Assembly: GCF_014762705.1 (NCBI RefSeq) | Contig: NZ_JABURL010000031.1 | Location: 62,001 to 126,000 of the forward strand | Direction of reading: 5' to 3' | Length of the DNA: 64,000 nt | Source of the DNA: Cyclobacterium sp. | GTDB taxonomy: Bacteria; Bacteroidota; Bacteroidia; Cytophagales; Cyclobacteriaceae | Shown here: positions 1-7,685 of the stretch, in pieces | Position numbering within the stretch: position 1 is the stretch's first letter | How the letters are laid out: each line of letters begins with the position of its first letter | Position numbers and translations under genes: made by a program | The notes under the pieces: model-generated | Database searches by the model: none | Told to the model about the DNA's origin: nothing | What the model saw: only the letters and a program-made list of their open reading frames with translations

Positions 1-288
1 CATGGCGGCCCGGCGCTGCTGTACGTCTCCCCTGGAAATGCTCTGCTGCAGGATGAGAAAGGCTCCGAAGTTTTCGTCCCGCATGCCGTTGTTGGCATAG
101 GTGAGTTTTCCTTCGGGGTTTTCCAGGATCATAGATGGAGTGTCGAAATTCAGACTGCTGTTCATCGCCGACAGGATATCGTCAATATCCATTACTGCAA
201 AGTGCTTGTTGTCCTCGCTGTGTGCGATCCGGTGGTATCGGGTGGCCAGGTCGAGGAAGTAGGCTTCGTACTCGGTATACGTAATCAT
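1..288 (-). CDS. Phage protein of unknown function, C-terminus cut by window
   Basis: The first 96 codons run from ATG at 288 off the left edge. The visible protein is acidic and soluble, with no signal peptide or membrane segment; it opens with MITYTEYEAYFLDLA. It lies 12 nt downstream of the 283-aa gene at 301-1152 and is probably cotranscribed. Its position just beyond the lysis genes, at the beginning of the tail region, and a vague similarity to conserved proteins of Bacteroidetes prophage tail loci suggest a structural or assembly role. That role is inference; no domain is recognised. Confidence 0.7.
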   Translation of the reverse strand, partial: MITYTEYEAYFLDLATRYHRIAHSEDNKHFAVMDIDDILSAMNSSLNFDTPSMILENPEGKLTYANNGMRDENFGAFLILQQSISRGDVQQRRAAM

Positions 289-300
289 GAGGATCTGTTT

Positions 301-1152
301 TTAGCGGCGTTTTTTGGTTGTGGATTTTTTGGCGGCCTCTTTTTGCTGTCGGATTCGGAAGCTGATGTCTGTAAGGGCGATGGTAAGATTGGTATTGGCA
401 ATCTCGGTGAATTGGGTCATGTTGGCCGATAGGCCGGTCATCAGATCGAGCCAGTTGCCGGACTTCTCTTTTGCGCCGAGCTTCTGCATGAGGTCGGTGT
501 TTTTGTTTTCGTCTTTTTTGAATATAAGCGGAAACATCCGGATAATCTGGCTGCGGCAGCCATCGAACCACATGAGTATGGCAATCCGTACCGGCAGGGG
601 AAGCCGGGCGATCTGCCGGGCACGAAAGGGAATGGTGGTATCGATCAGCGGCACCCGTGGGTCTTCGTGTACCTGGGGATCGTAATCCCTGCGGCGCGGG
701 CGGTAGAGCACGGCAATGAGTTTATTGAGCCATTCCTCATCCCGGTCCTTCAGGTAGCGGGTGAAATATTGCTCCGCTTTGACATACTCCCAGAGGGTAC
801 AATTGGCCATAGCGGAGGTCGGACCGTACAGTGCGGACTTTGGGACATATTGGATATATATTTTTTGGAGCTTTTGGGCGGTAAATTGGGTGAATTCGGC
901 AAAAGAGCGTGTAAGGAAGACCAAATCCCCCCGTTCGAGGGTATTGGCCTGGAAGAAATAAAACCATTGCAGGCGGAGCCGCTTATGCCATGGAAGGGAG
1001 CGGGTAAGGACGATGACAAGTAGTTTGGCCAGGCTGATCCGGTCCAGCCGCTGGGAGGAAAGCCAGGCTACCTTGATGACCTGATCGGCGGTAAGCTCGT
1101 CCCATCGGGAGGGGAGCGGGTAGGTGGTTTTATTGATGTGGACCTGGTGCAT
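301..1152 (-). CDS. Phage protein of unknown function (possible tail assembly protein)
   Basis: A 283-aa protein starting MHQVHINKTTYPLP at ATG 1152. An upstream in-frame extension to 1332 is rejected as the start because it only translates a REP-like repeat into repeated ERSRR peptides. Near the N-terminus is a segment 'WDELTADQVIKVAWL' that resembles the opening of tail assembly chaperone-type proteins, but this is weak. The C-terminus is Lys/Arg-rich (KKSTTKKRR). No membrane segment is visible. Positions 839-861 contain a 23-bp sequence repeated exactly in the spacer at 18,252-18,274. Confidence 0.75.
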   Translation of the reverse strand: MHQVHINKTTYPLPSRWDELTADQVIKVAWLSSQRLDRISLAKLLVIVLTRSLPWHKRLRLQWFYFFQANTLERGDLVFLTRSFAEFTQFTAQKLQKIYIQYVPKSALYGPTSAMANCTLWEYVKAEQYFTRYLKDRDEEWLNKLIAVLYRPRRRDYDPQVHEDPRVPLIDTTIPFRARQIARLPLPVRIAILMWFDGCRSQIIRMFPLIFKKDENKNTDLMQKLGAKEKSGNWLDLMTGLSANMTQFTEIANTNLTIALTDISFRIRQQKEAAKKSTTKKRR

Positions 1153-1195
1153 TTTGATGGTTTGATGATGTGATGGTCTGATGATGTGATGATTG

Positions 1196-1282
1196 CCCTT
1201 CGGCTGCCTTCGACTTCGCTCCCTTCGGCTACGCTCCCTTCGGCTACGCTCCCTTCGGCTCCGCTCAGGGACCACAGGGACC
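1196..1282. repeat. REP-like repeat cluster (CCTTCGGCTCCGCTCAGGG type)
   Basis: About four tandem variants of 'CCCTTCGGCTACGCT' end in CCGCTCAGGGACC. Related copies occur at 1761-1815, 13714-13750, 24285-24307, 32372-32390 and 42206-42226, in both prophage and host sequence. These are short intergenic repeats common in Bacteroidota chromosomes. Here the cluster separates the spanin candidate from the next gene. Confidence 0.85.
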
Positions 1283-1291
1283 AGCGATTGG

Positions 1292-1843
1292 TTAAAAGAC
1301 TCCCAGGCCTCTGAGGAAGGAGATAAGGGCAATGATACCTAAGATGACTATGCCTATGAGTACGTAATGCTTTATCTGCTCCCAGAATGTGGGTTGGGAT
1401 TTGATTTCGGTGGTGGTGGTGACGGTACGGAGGCGTTCGATTTCTTTTTCGAGTAGGCGGATGGTTTTCTCCTGCTGCTCGCAAATGGCGGAGATATTGC
1501 CCAGTTGATCGATGATCAGGCCTACCTGCATTTGTGTGTCGGGATCGGTGTAAGTTAGGGTATTGGTGATGGTTTCAGACTTGACGCCGCTCTGGATCAG
1601 ATGGACCAGGCTGTCGATATTGATGGCCGGTGACTGGATGGTCTGCCCTGGGACCTCGATGATGCGGGGAATCTCCCGGACGATAACAGAATCTTTAGTG
1701 ATGGTGTTGGTACTGACCTGAGGGGCTTTGCAGGAGGCGAGGAGGATGATTAGGATGATGCCCTTCGAGAGTATCCCTTCGGCTCCGCTCAGGGACCGCA
1801 GGGAGCGCAGGGAACGGGGGGATAGGATTGATTGGGTTTTCAT
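1292..1843 (-). CDS. Candidate unimolecular spanin (lipoprotein with C-terminal membrane anchor)
   Basis: A 183-aa protein that would link outer and inner membranes during phage lysis. It has a lipoprotein signal ending in the lipobox LLASC (Cys38), a Thr/Ser-rich stretch, a short coiled coil near residues 120-140 (EKTIRLLEKEIERLRTV) and a C-terminal hydrophobic helix at about 160-180. Lipid anchor plus C-terminal transmembrane helix is the architecture of u-spanins such as T1 gp11. It follows holin and lysozyme genes, which supports a lysis role. Residues 9-26 translate an inserted REP-like repeat; without it the N-terminus would read MKTQSILSKGIILIILLASC, a normal lipoprotein signal. Function is inferred from architecture and position. 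Confidence 0.7.
   Translation of the reverse strand: MKTQSILSPRSLRSLRSLSGAEGILSKGIILIILLASCKAPQVSTNTITKDSVIVREIPRIIEVPGQTIQSPAINIDSLVHLIQSGVKSETITNTLTYTDPDTQMQVGLIIDQLGNISAICEQQEKTIRLLEKEIERLRTVTTTTEIKSQPTFWEQIKHYVLIGIVILGIIALISFLRGLGVF
1761..1815. repeat. REP-like repeat inside the spanin candidate
   Basis: A copy of the CCCTTCGGCTCCGCTCAGGG repeat with a short GGGACCGCAGGGAGCGCAG tail lies in the signal-peptide region of the gene at 1292-1843. The reading frame is kept: the insert adds 18 codons and leaves the residues ILS on both sides. Confidence 0.85.
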
Positions 1844-1896
1844 GGGGTTTGGGTGAATTGCCCCCTTGGGATGTCCCTCGGGGGCGGGTTAGTGGT

Positions 1897-2136
1897 TTAG
1901 CTTTTTTTGAAAGTGGGCTTGACTACGAAGTCGTAGACAAAGACCTGTCCGAGCAATGCCAGGATCACTTCGATGATGCCTACACCTGTGGGCAGTGACA
2001 GGGCAATGCCTGCAAACAGGATGGTGACGATCAGGGTGGCGATCTGCCCGTTGATCTTCGGGAAGAAATAGAGCAGCATCTGAGTACCGGAGAGAATGAG
2101 GGCAGCGAGGCTGCCGATTTCTGGTAAGTTTTCCAT
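1897..2136 (-). CDS. Small two-helix membrane protein, holin-like
   Basis: A 79-aa protein with hydrophobic helices at about residues 8-26 and 33-68 (the second may be two) and a basic tail ending KPTFKKS. It sits 19 nt after the lysozyme gene and before the spanin candidate. Size, topology and place in the lysis cassette fit a holin or antiholin, but the sequence matches no family I can name. A better holin candidate is two genes upstream, so this could be its partner. Confidence 0.7.
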   Translation of the reverse strand: MENLPEIGSLAALILSGTQMLLYFFPKINGQIATLIVTILFAGIALSLPTGVGIIEVILALLGQVFVYDFVVKPTFKKS

Positions 2137-2155
2137 TTGTGATATGTGTATTTGG

Positions 2156-2605
2156 TTAAGATTCAGTGAAATATAAGTCGGCTTCGGCTTTCCGCCTGGT
2201 AACTAATCCGGGCAATACCTTGCCGCCTGCATGGACCCAGCGGTGGAACTCATCCCTGATGGATGGATCGGTGGGGTTGGCATTGACTTTTTTGAGCAGC
2301 GTAGACCGCTCCAGGGCTCCAAGGCCCAGGTTAAAGGCGAATGAAACCAGCGCCGAAAATTGGTTTGGGGTTAGGTGAGGACTAACGAGTCTACCAACGC
2401 CTTTTTCGAAAGATGAGACGGTAACAATGAGCAGCTCTTCTGCCTGTTCTTTGGTGATGGCATCACCCATCTTTACCGGCTTGCCGTCCGGATAGCTGGT
2501 GCTACCATATCCGATGGTGGGTATACCTGCCGGGCAGAGGTAGGCATCAAGGCGAAGGCCTTCGGAATGTTTGATCAGGTTTAGTCCTGTGTGTGTGGTT
2601 CTCAT
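2156..2605 (-). CDS. Phage lysozyme, GH24 family (endolysin)
   Basis: A 149-aa muramidase that cleaves the MurNAc-GlcNAc bond of peptidoglycan. The GH24 signature is clear: Glu15, then eight residues to Cys24, then five to Thr30, the E-8-D/C-5-T catalytic arrangement with Cys in the Asp position, followed by IGYGS. Later conserved segments are QFSALVSFAFNLG and GLVTRRKAEADLY near the end. No signal peptide or signal-anchor is present, so export depends on a holin. The start ATG overlaps the holin stop codon (ATGA), implying coupled translation. Confidence 0.96.
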   Translation of the reverse strand: MRTTHTGLNLIKHSEGLRLDAYLCPAGIPTIGYGSTSYPDGKPVKMGDAITKEQAEELLIVTVSSFEKGVGRLVSPHLTPNQFSALVSFAFNLGLGALERSTLLKKVNANPTDPSIRDEFHRWVHAGGKVLPGLVTRRKAEADLYFTES

Positions 2606-3078
2606 GGTTTATTTCTGTTGGTGACTTGGTCGATAAGATCGAGTAGTTTTTCCAGCCATTCCCATCTGGTGAACCGGTACCATTTGACAAAAATGGAGCG
2701 GAGCTCTACTGTGATGAAAAGGGTATAGAAAGGAAGGTTGAGGTACTTGATCAGGTTGGTATCTGATTCCTCCAGCAGCATTTTGGTGGCGACGCTGAAG
2801 GATATGATGATGGTGAAATAAGCGATGCATTTATCCATCAGTTTGTCACGGAATATTTTTCCGGAAAACTCTTTTTGCCGCCATGAGATGTAGGAACCGC
2901 TGATGGTGTCCATAATGAAGATGATGAAAAACGCAATGGCAAATGCCCACTGGCTGAAAACATACTGGCAAATAAAAAGGCCTACAGCAGTGACGAAAGC
3001 ATATAGTTTCGGATGCAGTATTTCTTCGTAAACATGGGTGAGTTGTGCAGATATGTAATTGAAATTTGGCATAATCAT
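2602..3078 (-). CDS. Phage holin (Bacteroidetes holin family)
   Basis: A 158-aa membrane protein with hydrophobic segments at roughly 22-60, 85-105 and 120-135. The motif IMDTISGSYISWRQKEFSG followed by a K-rich loop is typical of the toxin-secretion/phage-lysis holin family found next to endolysins. The start chosen is ATG 3078, which overlaps the upstream stop (ATGA); an in-frame ATG two codons later is equally possible. It should form the membrane lesion that lets the lysozyme reach the cell wall. Confidence 0.85.
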   Translation of the reverse strand: MIMPNFNYISAQLTHVYEEILHPKLYAFVTAVGLFICQYVFSQWAFAIAFFIIFIMDTISGSYISWRQKEFSGKIFRDKLMDKCIAYFTIIISFSVATKMLLEESDTNLIKYLNLPFYTLFITVELRSIFVKWYRFTRWEWLEKLLDLIDQVTNRNKP

Positions 3079-4067
3079 AAGAATACAAGCCCTGCATCGG
3101 GGTCGTTTCGGGGAATGTGTGTCTCCTGGTTTTCGTCTGAAATATAGTTGGAGCTGAGGGTATACTCCGGGAAGTGAGCGGACTGGGCCTGGCAATATTC
3201 CAATAGCTCGGTAAGGGCTCCATCGGCTTTTTTGGCGTAGGAGGCCGCAATCTGCTGTACCAGTTCCTGCGGAGCTGTGGCCTTGGAAGTGGTGATGCGG
3301 CTCTGGAGCCCGTCCAGGATCAGGGGGCCATTGTCCGAAAGGATAAGCATGGTATCCATGAAGCCCTCCCCTATTGTGGCAAATGCCAGGGCACGGGAAG
3401 CTTTGATGTGGGCTGTGTTTAGCCGGGCTTTTTGGGCAGGATCAGTCTCGCTGGCGTAGCTGAGGATCTTCTGCCAGAAATCCGGTCCGACTGCCTCACT
3501 GATCACTTCCTCCTGCTGGTAATGCAGCGTGGGGAGCAGCTTGTGAAATAATACCCGGCTATCACCAAGATGCACAAAGCGCTGAAACTGGCGCAGGGTA
3601 CTGATCAGGGAAGACTGGGCGGCCTGGTAGGTCTCGGTATCTTCCCAGAGCGTCTTCAGGTCGCCTGTCGGCAGTGTCTCCATAAGCTCCAGGGCCAATT
3701 CGATGGCCGACCAACCCTGTTTGGAGAGGCTGTTCTTGAGTTCGGATACCTGCCACTCGAAGGCGGTTTTGATATTTTCCGTGGATTGGATATGGATTCC
3801 TGAGCTATCGAGATTAACCTGTCCGAAACTGATGTATTCGAGCAGGGCCAGGTGAGCCGTCGCTTCGGATAGCAGCTGCAGGAGTTCTGCCTCTGGGGAG
3901 TTTTCAGCCTGTACCGCACTGATCAGGTGAGCATAGATTTCCTTGCTGAATTTCTTTTTGATGATATCCCGCTCTACCATGATGACTTTTGGTTGGATAT
4001 CGGAAAAATCCAGTTGCAGGGATACGGGGATGTATTGTTTGAGTTCGGTGATATTATTGATCAGCAT
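3075..4067 (-). CDS. Phage structural protein next to portal (DUF6712-like)
   Basis: A 330-aa soluble, mostly helical protein. The opening pattern, NITELKQYIPVSLQLDF then a long helical region, resembles the DUF6712 proteins of Bacteroidetes prophages, which sit beside portal genes and may be head-tail connector or adaptor components. It overlaps the portal gene by 14 nt and the holin gene by 4 nt. Family assignment is from memory of pattern and context and is tentative; a structural role is likely. Confidence 0.75.
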   Translation of the reverse strand: MLINNITELKQYIPVSLQLDFSDIQPKVIMVERDIIKKKFSKEIYAHLISAVQAENSPEAELLQLLSEATAHLALLEYISFGQVNLDSSGIHIQSTENIKTAFEWQVSELKNSLSKQGWSAIELALELMETLPTGDLKTLWEDTETYQAAQSSLISTLRQFQRFVHLGDSRVLFHKLLPTLHYQQEEVISEAVGPDFWQKILSYASETDPAQKARLNTAHIKASRALAFATIGEGFMDTMLILSDNGPLILDGLQSRITTSKATAPQELVQQIAASYAKKADGALTELLEYCQAQSAHFPEYTLSSNYISDENQETHIPRNDPDAGLVFL

Positions 4068-5418
4068 CAGTGTCGGGGTTTGGTGTATTGTCTCGCTTGG
4101 ATGGGGTGACCTGATTTAGGGTCTGCAGGTAGGGCCTTCCCAGCCACCAGTGCGTTTCCCAGTCTTCATTGTTCCATCCGTTGTGCCAGCTGCTGTATTG
4201 CCATGGATCCAGGATGATGTCTTCGTGTGCGGTGACCAGGCTCATGTATATATTGAGTGCTTCCCGCTTGTCAGATCCGGAGCGGTTGGATCCGCCCTTG
4301 CCGGGGATAAGTCCGGAAAGGGAGGGATCTATGCCGGTTGCCGACATGATTTTCATAACCACTTCAGAGGAATCCGCCAGAAAGACTCCGTCTTTCATCT
4401 TGTCATCCACGGCGGTGATCTTCCAGCCGCCGTATTCTTTTCCCATGGATGTTTTGAACATGGTGAATACGGACTTGCCGGCATTGCGTGCGCCCATCAG
4501 AACATCGTTGATGACCTTGAATTCCTTTTCGGTGGCCTTTTTCTTTTCGGAGGATTTCATGGAGCCCCAGTTGGGATACCGCTCCGGCATCCAGTAGTCA
4601 GGCATCTCGATGTGGTAGCGGATGAGGGCGAGATTTTTGAGAATTCCCGCTTTGGTTTCCGGGATCATAGCCCCGAAATCCAACCATCCGCTGGTCTGCA
4701 GTGACCACCAGTGGATGAGCTGGTAGTAGTTTTTACCGGTGGGATAGCTGAGCGGAAAGATATATTTGAGCGTATCTCCGCGCTGCTCTTTGAGTTCTTC
4801 GGGATAGGTATTGAGAATGTCCAGACACTGTACCTTCCGGAGTTTGTCATCATTTTCAGAGCTGTTCCACTCGCTCCAATCGGGATGCATGTAGACGAAG
4901 GGAATGGTGCCATTTTTTCGCTTGGCATAGCGGCAATCTTCTGCCTCCATGGCAGCAATGCGTTCGACCTTATCCCTTTTCTCAGAAAGGATGATCTGGG
5001 GGAAGACGTTGAACAGGTCGTAGAAATCTATGGAAGCCCGGAGCAGGTAGTGCCTGTTGCGGTAGCGAAACTGGTCAATTTCGTAGACCATCTTCCGCAT
5101 GTTCGGATATTTCAGTGGGTCGATGGGCTCTTTGGTGAAGCGGTCCCGGATGGTGTAGTTCAGCCCACCGCCATAGAGGGCGCGGGCTTTCCAGTCCAAG
5201 GCGCTGACCAGGTCGGGGTTGTTTTCCTTGGCCTGCCGGGCGAGCTGGGGGAAGTCATTGGCCTGCCCCCACTCAGCGATAACCAGGGCGTCCCTGAGTT
5301 CCTCATCAGGTGGGGGTGTCCATGTGGGCCTGTTTCTACCGATGGAAGGCGAAGAGAAGAGCACCGGTGAGGCGGTCTCCTCGAAGTACATGATGCTGCC
5401 GTCGTCGTTGCTTACCAT
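4054..5418 (-). CDS. Phage portal protein
   Basis: A 454-aa protein forming the dodecameric DNA gate of the capsid. Features typical of portals include an early 'NPDLVSALDWKARALYGGGL' segment, 'FRYRNRHYLLRASIDFYDLF', a Trp-rich clip/stem region, and a C-terminal 'SDKREALNIYMSLVTAHEDI' helix. It lies close to TerL and overlaps the following structural gene by 14 nt. The length is normal for a portal. The C-terminus is low-complexity and acidic. The call rests on these segments and on the gene neighbourhood. Confidence 0.88.
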   Translation of the reverse strand: MVSNDDGSIMYFEETASPVLFSSPSIGRNRPTWTPPPDEELRDALVIAEWGQANDFPQLARQAKENNPDLVSALDWKARALYGGGLNYTIRDRFTKEPIDPLKYPNMRKMVYEIDQFRYRNRHYLLRASIDFYDLFNVFPQIILSEKRDKVERIAAMEAEDCRYAKRKNGTIPFVYMHPDWSEWNSSENDDKLRKVQCLDILNTYPEELKEQRGDTLKYIFPLSYPTGKNYYQLIHWWSLQTSGWLDFGAMIPETKAGILKNLALIRYHIEMPDYWMPERYPNWGSMKSSEKKKATEKEFKVINDVLMGARNAGKSVFTMFKTSMGKEYGGWKITAVDDKMKDGVFLADSSEVVMKIMSATGIDPSLSGLIPGKGGSNRSGSDKREALNIYMSLVTAHEDIILDPWQYSSWHNGWNNEDWETHWWLGRPYLQTLNQVTPSKRDNTPNPDTDADQ

Positions 5419-5759
5419 ATTATTCTAAGGCCATTAAAGTGGGTGATGAGTCTGATGTGTACGGTGGTGATGCTACCATCTGGGGAGGAAACATTTCGTG
5501 TGGCATTCTGGTAATGCCTGGGGGCTTTGGATCCACCGAATCCGTCTACTCTGCGCATGTGCATAGGGAGTCCTTTGGCGTGTTTGCTAAGGATGCCTCC
5601 TTCTATGGTCATCTTCTTCCCTCCGGTGTCGCGCTTGCGGTCGGCGGTATAAAAGGTGATGGTGAAGGGGGTGGGATTGCCTTTATGATCGAGGCGGTCC
5701 ATGGCCCTGAGTGCATCTCTAAGTCTTATTTTGGCTGGTTTTGCTTCCACGGGGGTCAA
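5412..5759 (-). CDS. Small phage protein upstream of portal, unknown function
   Basis: A 115-aa basic protein with no membrane segment. It opens MTPVEAKPAKIRLRDALRAMD and overlaps the portal gene by 7 nt. No domain is recognised. The two genes form one unit that begins after a double hairpin region, so this gene may be the first of the portal-lysis-tail transcript. Confidence 0.75.
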   Translation of the reverse strand: MTPVEAKPAKIRLRDALRAMDRLDHKGNPTPFTITFYTADRKRDTGGKKMTIEGGILSKHAKGLPMHMRRVDGFGGSKAPRHYQNATRNVSSPDGSITTVHIRLITHFNGLRIIW

Positions 5760-5920
5760 GATAGTGGAAGGATGGTGTGGGGGGTGGGACGGTTAATAGA
5801 TGGTAAAGGACAGGCCTCAGCATTGGCATCATTCTAATGGTTTTATTTTTTTCTAAAACCATCAAATAGCATCATTGAAATTCATCTTCAACCATATAAT
5901 ATTTTGAATTTCAATACCTT

Positions 5921-5965
5921 GCAGGTTTTTCCCAAAAAACCTGCCGCCCCCGCGCAGGTTTTTTT
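5921..5965. terminator. Overlapping hairpins with T-runs between TerL and portal operon
   Basis: GCAGGTTTTT, AAAAAACCTGC and GCAGGTTTTTTT follow one another, so the middle arm can pair with either flank. Leftward RNA forms a G+C-rich stem ending in six T, an intrinsic terminator. Whether the alternative pairing matters is unknown. Confidence 0.7.
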
Positions 5966-6004
5966 GACGACCCACCCTGTCCGCTGTTTGCAATTGCACG
6001 GCAC

Positions 6005-6032
6005 AAAAAAAATCCGTATGTGATTACGGATT
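6005..6032 (-). terminator. Terminator after TerL
   Basis: An 8-bp perfect stem AATCCGTA/TACGGATT with a TGTGAT-type loop is followed on the leftward strand by a T-run. It lies 34 nt beyond the TerL stop codon. Confidence 0.85.
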
Positions 6033-6065
6033 GCAATTTTTTTAAAAAAAGTGGTCTGATTGGTT

Positions 6066-7685
6066 TTACATAGACGTTGCCAAAAGAAATGATTTGTTGC
6101 CCTCCATCATTGGTCTATATTTAGACCAAACCAAACAATCCAGCGCCTCCCCTCCGTGGGTTGCGTGTTGGGGTGCAATTGTTTTCTTTTGTTCGGATGA
6201 CTTGTCTTTCTGAAAGTCCCCCTTCTTATCTTTCCGGGTGACTGTTGCTTTAAGGGATATCAAAAGATCAATGTTGTTCCCCCTGTTCACTCTGAACGGC
6301 TTAAGCTTTTGGTCCCCTGCCAATACCTGCTGCCAGAGGTAAAACCTGGATCGGTGGTTGGGTGAATAACCTATGTAGTTTTCCATCACATTCCATCCTT
6401 TCTTAGATAGTTCAGTAATCCATTCGTCTGCAAAACTGATATCGGACTTGGCATCCTCCCCTACTGCAGTATGGTCAAAATTATAAATGATGGTATTGTT
6501 CACCTTCTTTTTGTGCCGGTAATACTTATCAAAATCAGCAACCAAATCCTTTATCTTCTTCGGCTTCAAAACAAAAAGGGAATTGATTATATCATAGGTG
6601 GCATCTTTCTCCTGACCTATGGTAACCCAGTTGATAGCTGAGTTATAGTCACAGCCCAACTCCAAGGGCATCTCCCATACCAGGTCAGCATCAAACCTGC
6701 AGTCCTTTTCGGTCCTCCCGGTAAGTCCATCGATGAATTCGTTGTTGGGCGCATAGTAGCCATGCTTCTCCTCATCCAGCAAATGGTAAAAGGAATTCTC
6801 TGGTTTATCCGGTTTTCGGTTCAGAACAGATAAAGAGAATTCAAATGGGGTAAGCTGCTCCTTATAGTTCTCGATCACCTTAATGCCAAGGGCATGGACG
6901 TTGTCAGCTGTTGAGGCACGGCTGACATAGTTCAGTCCTATCCTTAGGGTATTGATATCATCCTCGTAGCCGCCAATCTCCTTCTGAATTTGCGCCTTTC
7001 TCCTTTTGCTGGCAGTCAGGTATTCCTTTTTGAGATCGGTAATTTCTTTCTGTACGGCCAGAATGATTGAAGCTATTTCGTTATTGCTGTCAGATTCGAT
7101 ATCATAAACCCAATCCCCTGGCATGCCGGGTGTGGGCTGATCAGTGGTAAGCAATAAGCTTTCGCAACAAGATTGATCCCCATACAGGTGGGCCTGACCT
7201 CGGAGGGTAAGCAATACCTCCTTGAACTTTTCCCGAGGAAAGAACTTCACCTCATCCCCATAGATGTAGGCCAGCGATGCGCCATTGGCTATGTGGATCC
7301 GGTCAATGGATATCAGTAGCTGAGCGGATCCATTAAACCATTTGATCAGGTGGGCATTCGTGCTGGGTTGGCGATAGCATTTAGGTATCTGCAATTCTTC
7401 CGGTGGTGCCTTGCGGATCCAATAGTGTACGTTTTCCTCAAAGCCCATACGCCGCCAACCTACCTGAAGGGCCGGGATGATCATGTTCAGCAGCTTATCA
7501 TATGTAATGGAAACAATACCACCCAGCGAGCCAGGCATATCGAGGCTATTCCTAAGCACAAACTCTGCCCCTGGTCCTTCTGTCTTGCCGGTACCCCTAC
7601 CCCAAATACAGGTACCCAGCTGCGGACGGACCAGAGACATTTCCAGCTGGGGAATATTGTAGTGAATTTTATTAATATCACTCAT
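6066..7685 (-). CDS. Terminase large subunit (packaging ATPase/nuclease)
   Basis: A 539-aa two-domain motor. The N-terminal ATPase has Walker A GRGTGKT (29-35) and Walker B LAYIYGDE (Asp144, Glu145). The C-terminal RNase H-like nuclease has its acidic residues in LGCDYN (Asp346), NFDHT (Asp404) and HGGEALD (His510, Asp516). It drives ATP-dependent DNA translocation into the prohead and cuts concatemers. It overlaps the upstream small-subunit gene by 8 nt. The gene order is unusual, because the capsid genes lie upstream (right) rather than after the portal. Confidence 0.95.
   Translation of the reverse strand: MSDINKIHYNIPQLEMSLVRPQLGTCIWGRGTGKTEGPGAEFVLRNSLDMPGSLGGIVSITYDKLLNMIIPALQVGWRRMGFEENVHYWIRKAPPEELQIPKCYRQPSTNAHLIKWFNGSAQLLISIDRIHIANGASLAYIYGDEVKFFPREKFKEVLLTLRGQAHLYGDQSCCESLLLTTDQPTPGMPGDWVYDIESDSNNEIASIILAVQKEITDLKKEYLTASKRRKAQIQKEIGGYEDDINTLRIGLNYVSRASTADNVHALGIKVIENYKEQLTPFEFSLSVLNRKPDKPENSFYHLLDEEKHGYYAPNNEFIDGLTGRTEKDCRFDADLVWEMPLELGCDYNSAINWVTIGQEKDATYDIINSLFVLKPKKIKDLVADFDKYYRHKKKVNNTIIYNFDHTAVGEDAKSDISFADEWITELSKKGWNVMENYIGYSPNHRSRFYLWQQVLAGDQKLKPFRVNRGNNIDLLISLKATVTRKDKKGDFQKDKSSEQKKTIAPQHATHGGEALDCLVWSKYRPMMEGNKSFLLATSM

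Noticed and set aside
1153..1332. N-terminal extension with repeated ERSRR peptides as part of the 283-aa protein
   Set aside because: It is only the translation of the REP-like DNA repeat at 1,196-1,282; ATG 1,152 opens the protein-like sequence.
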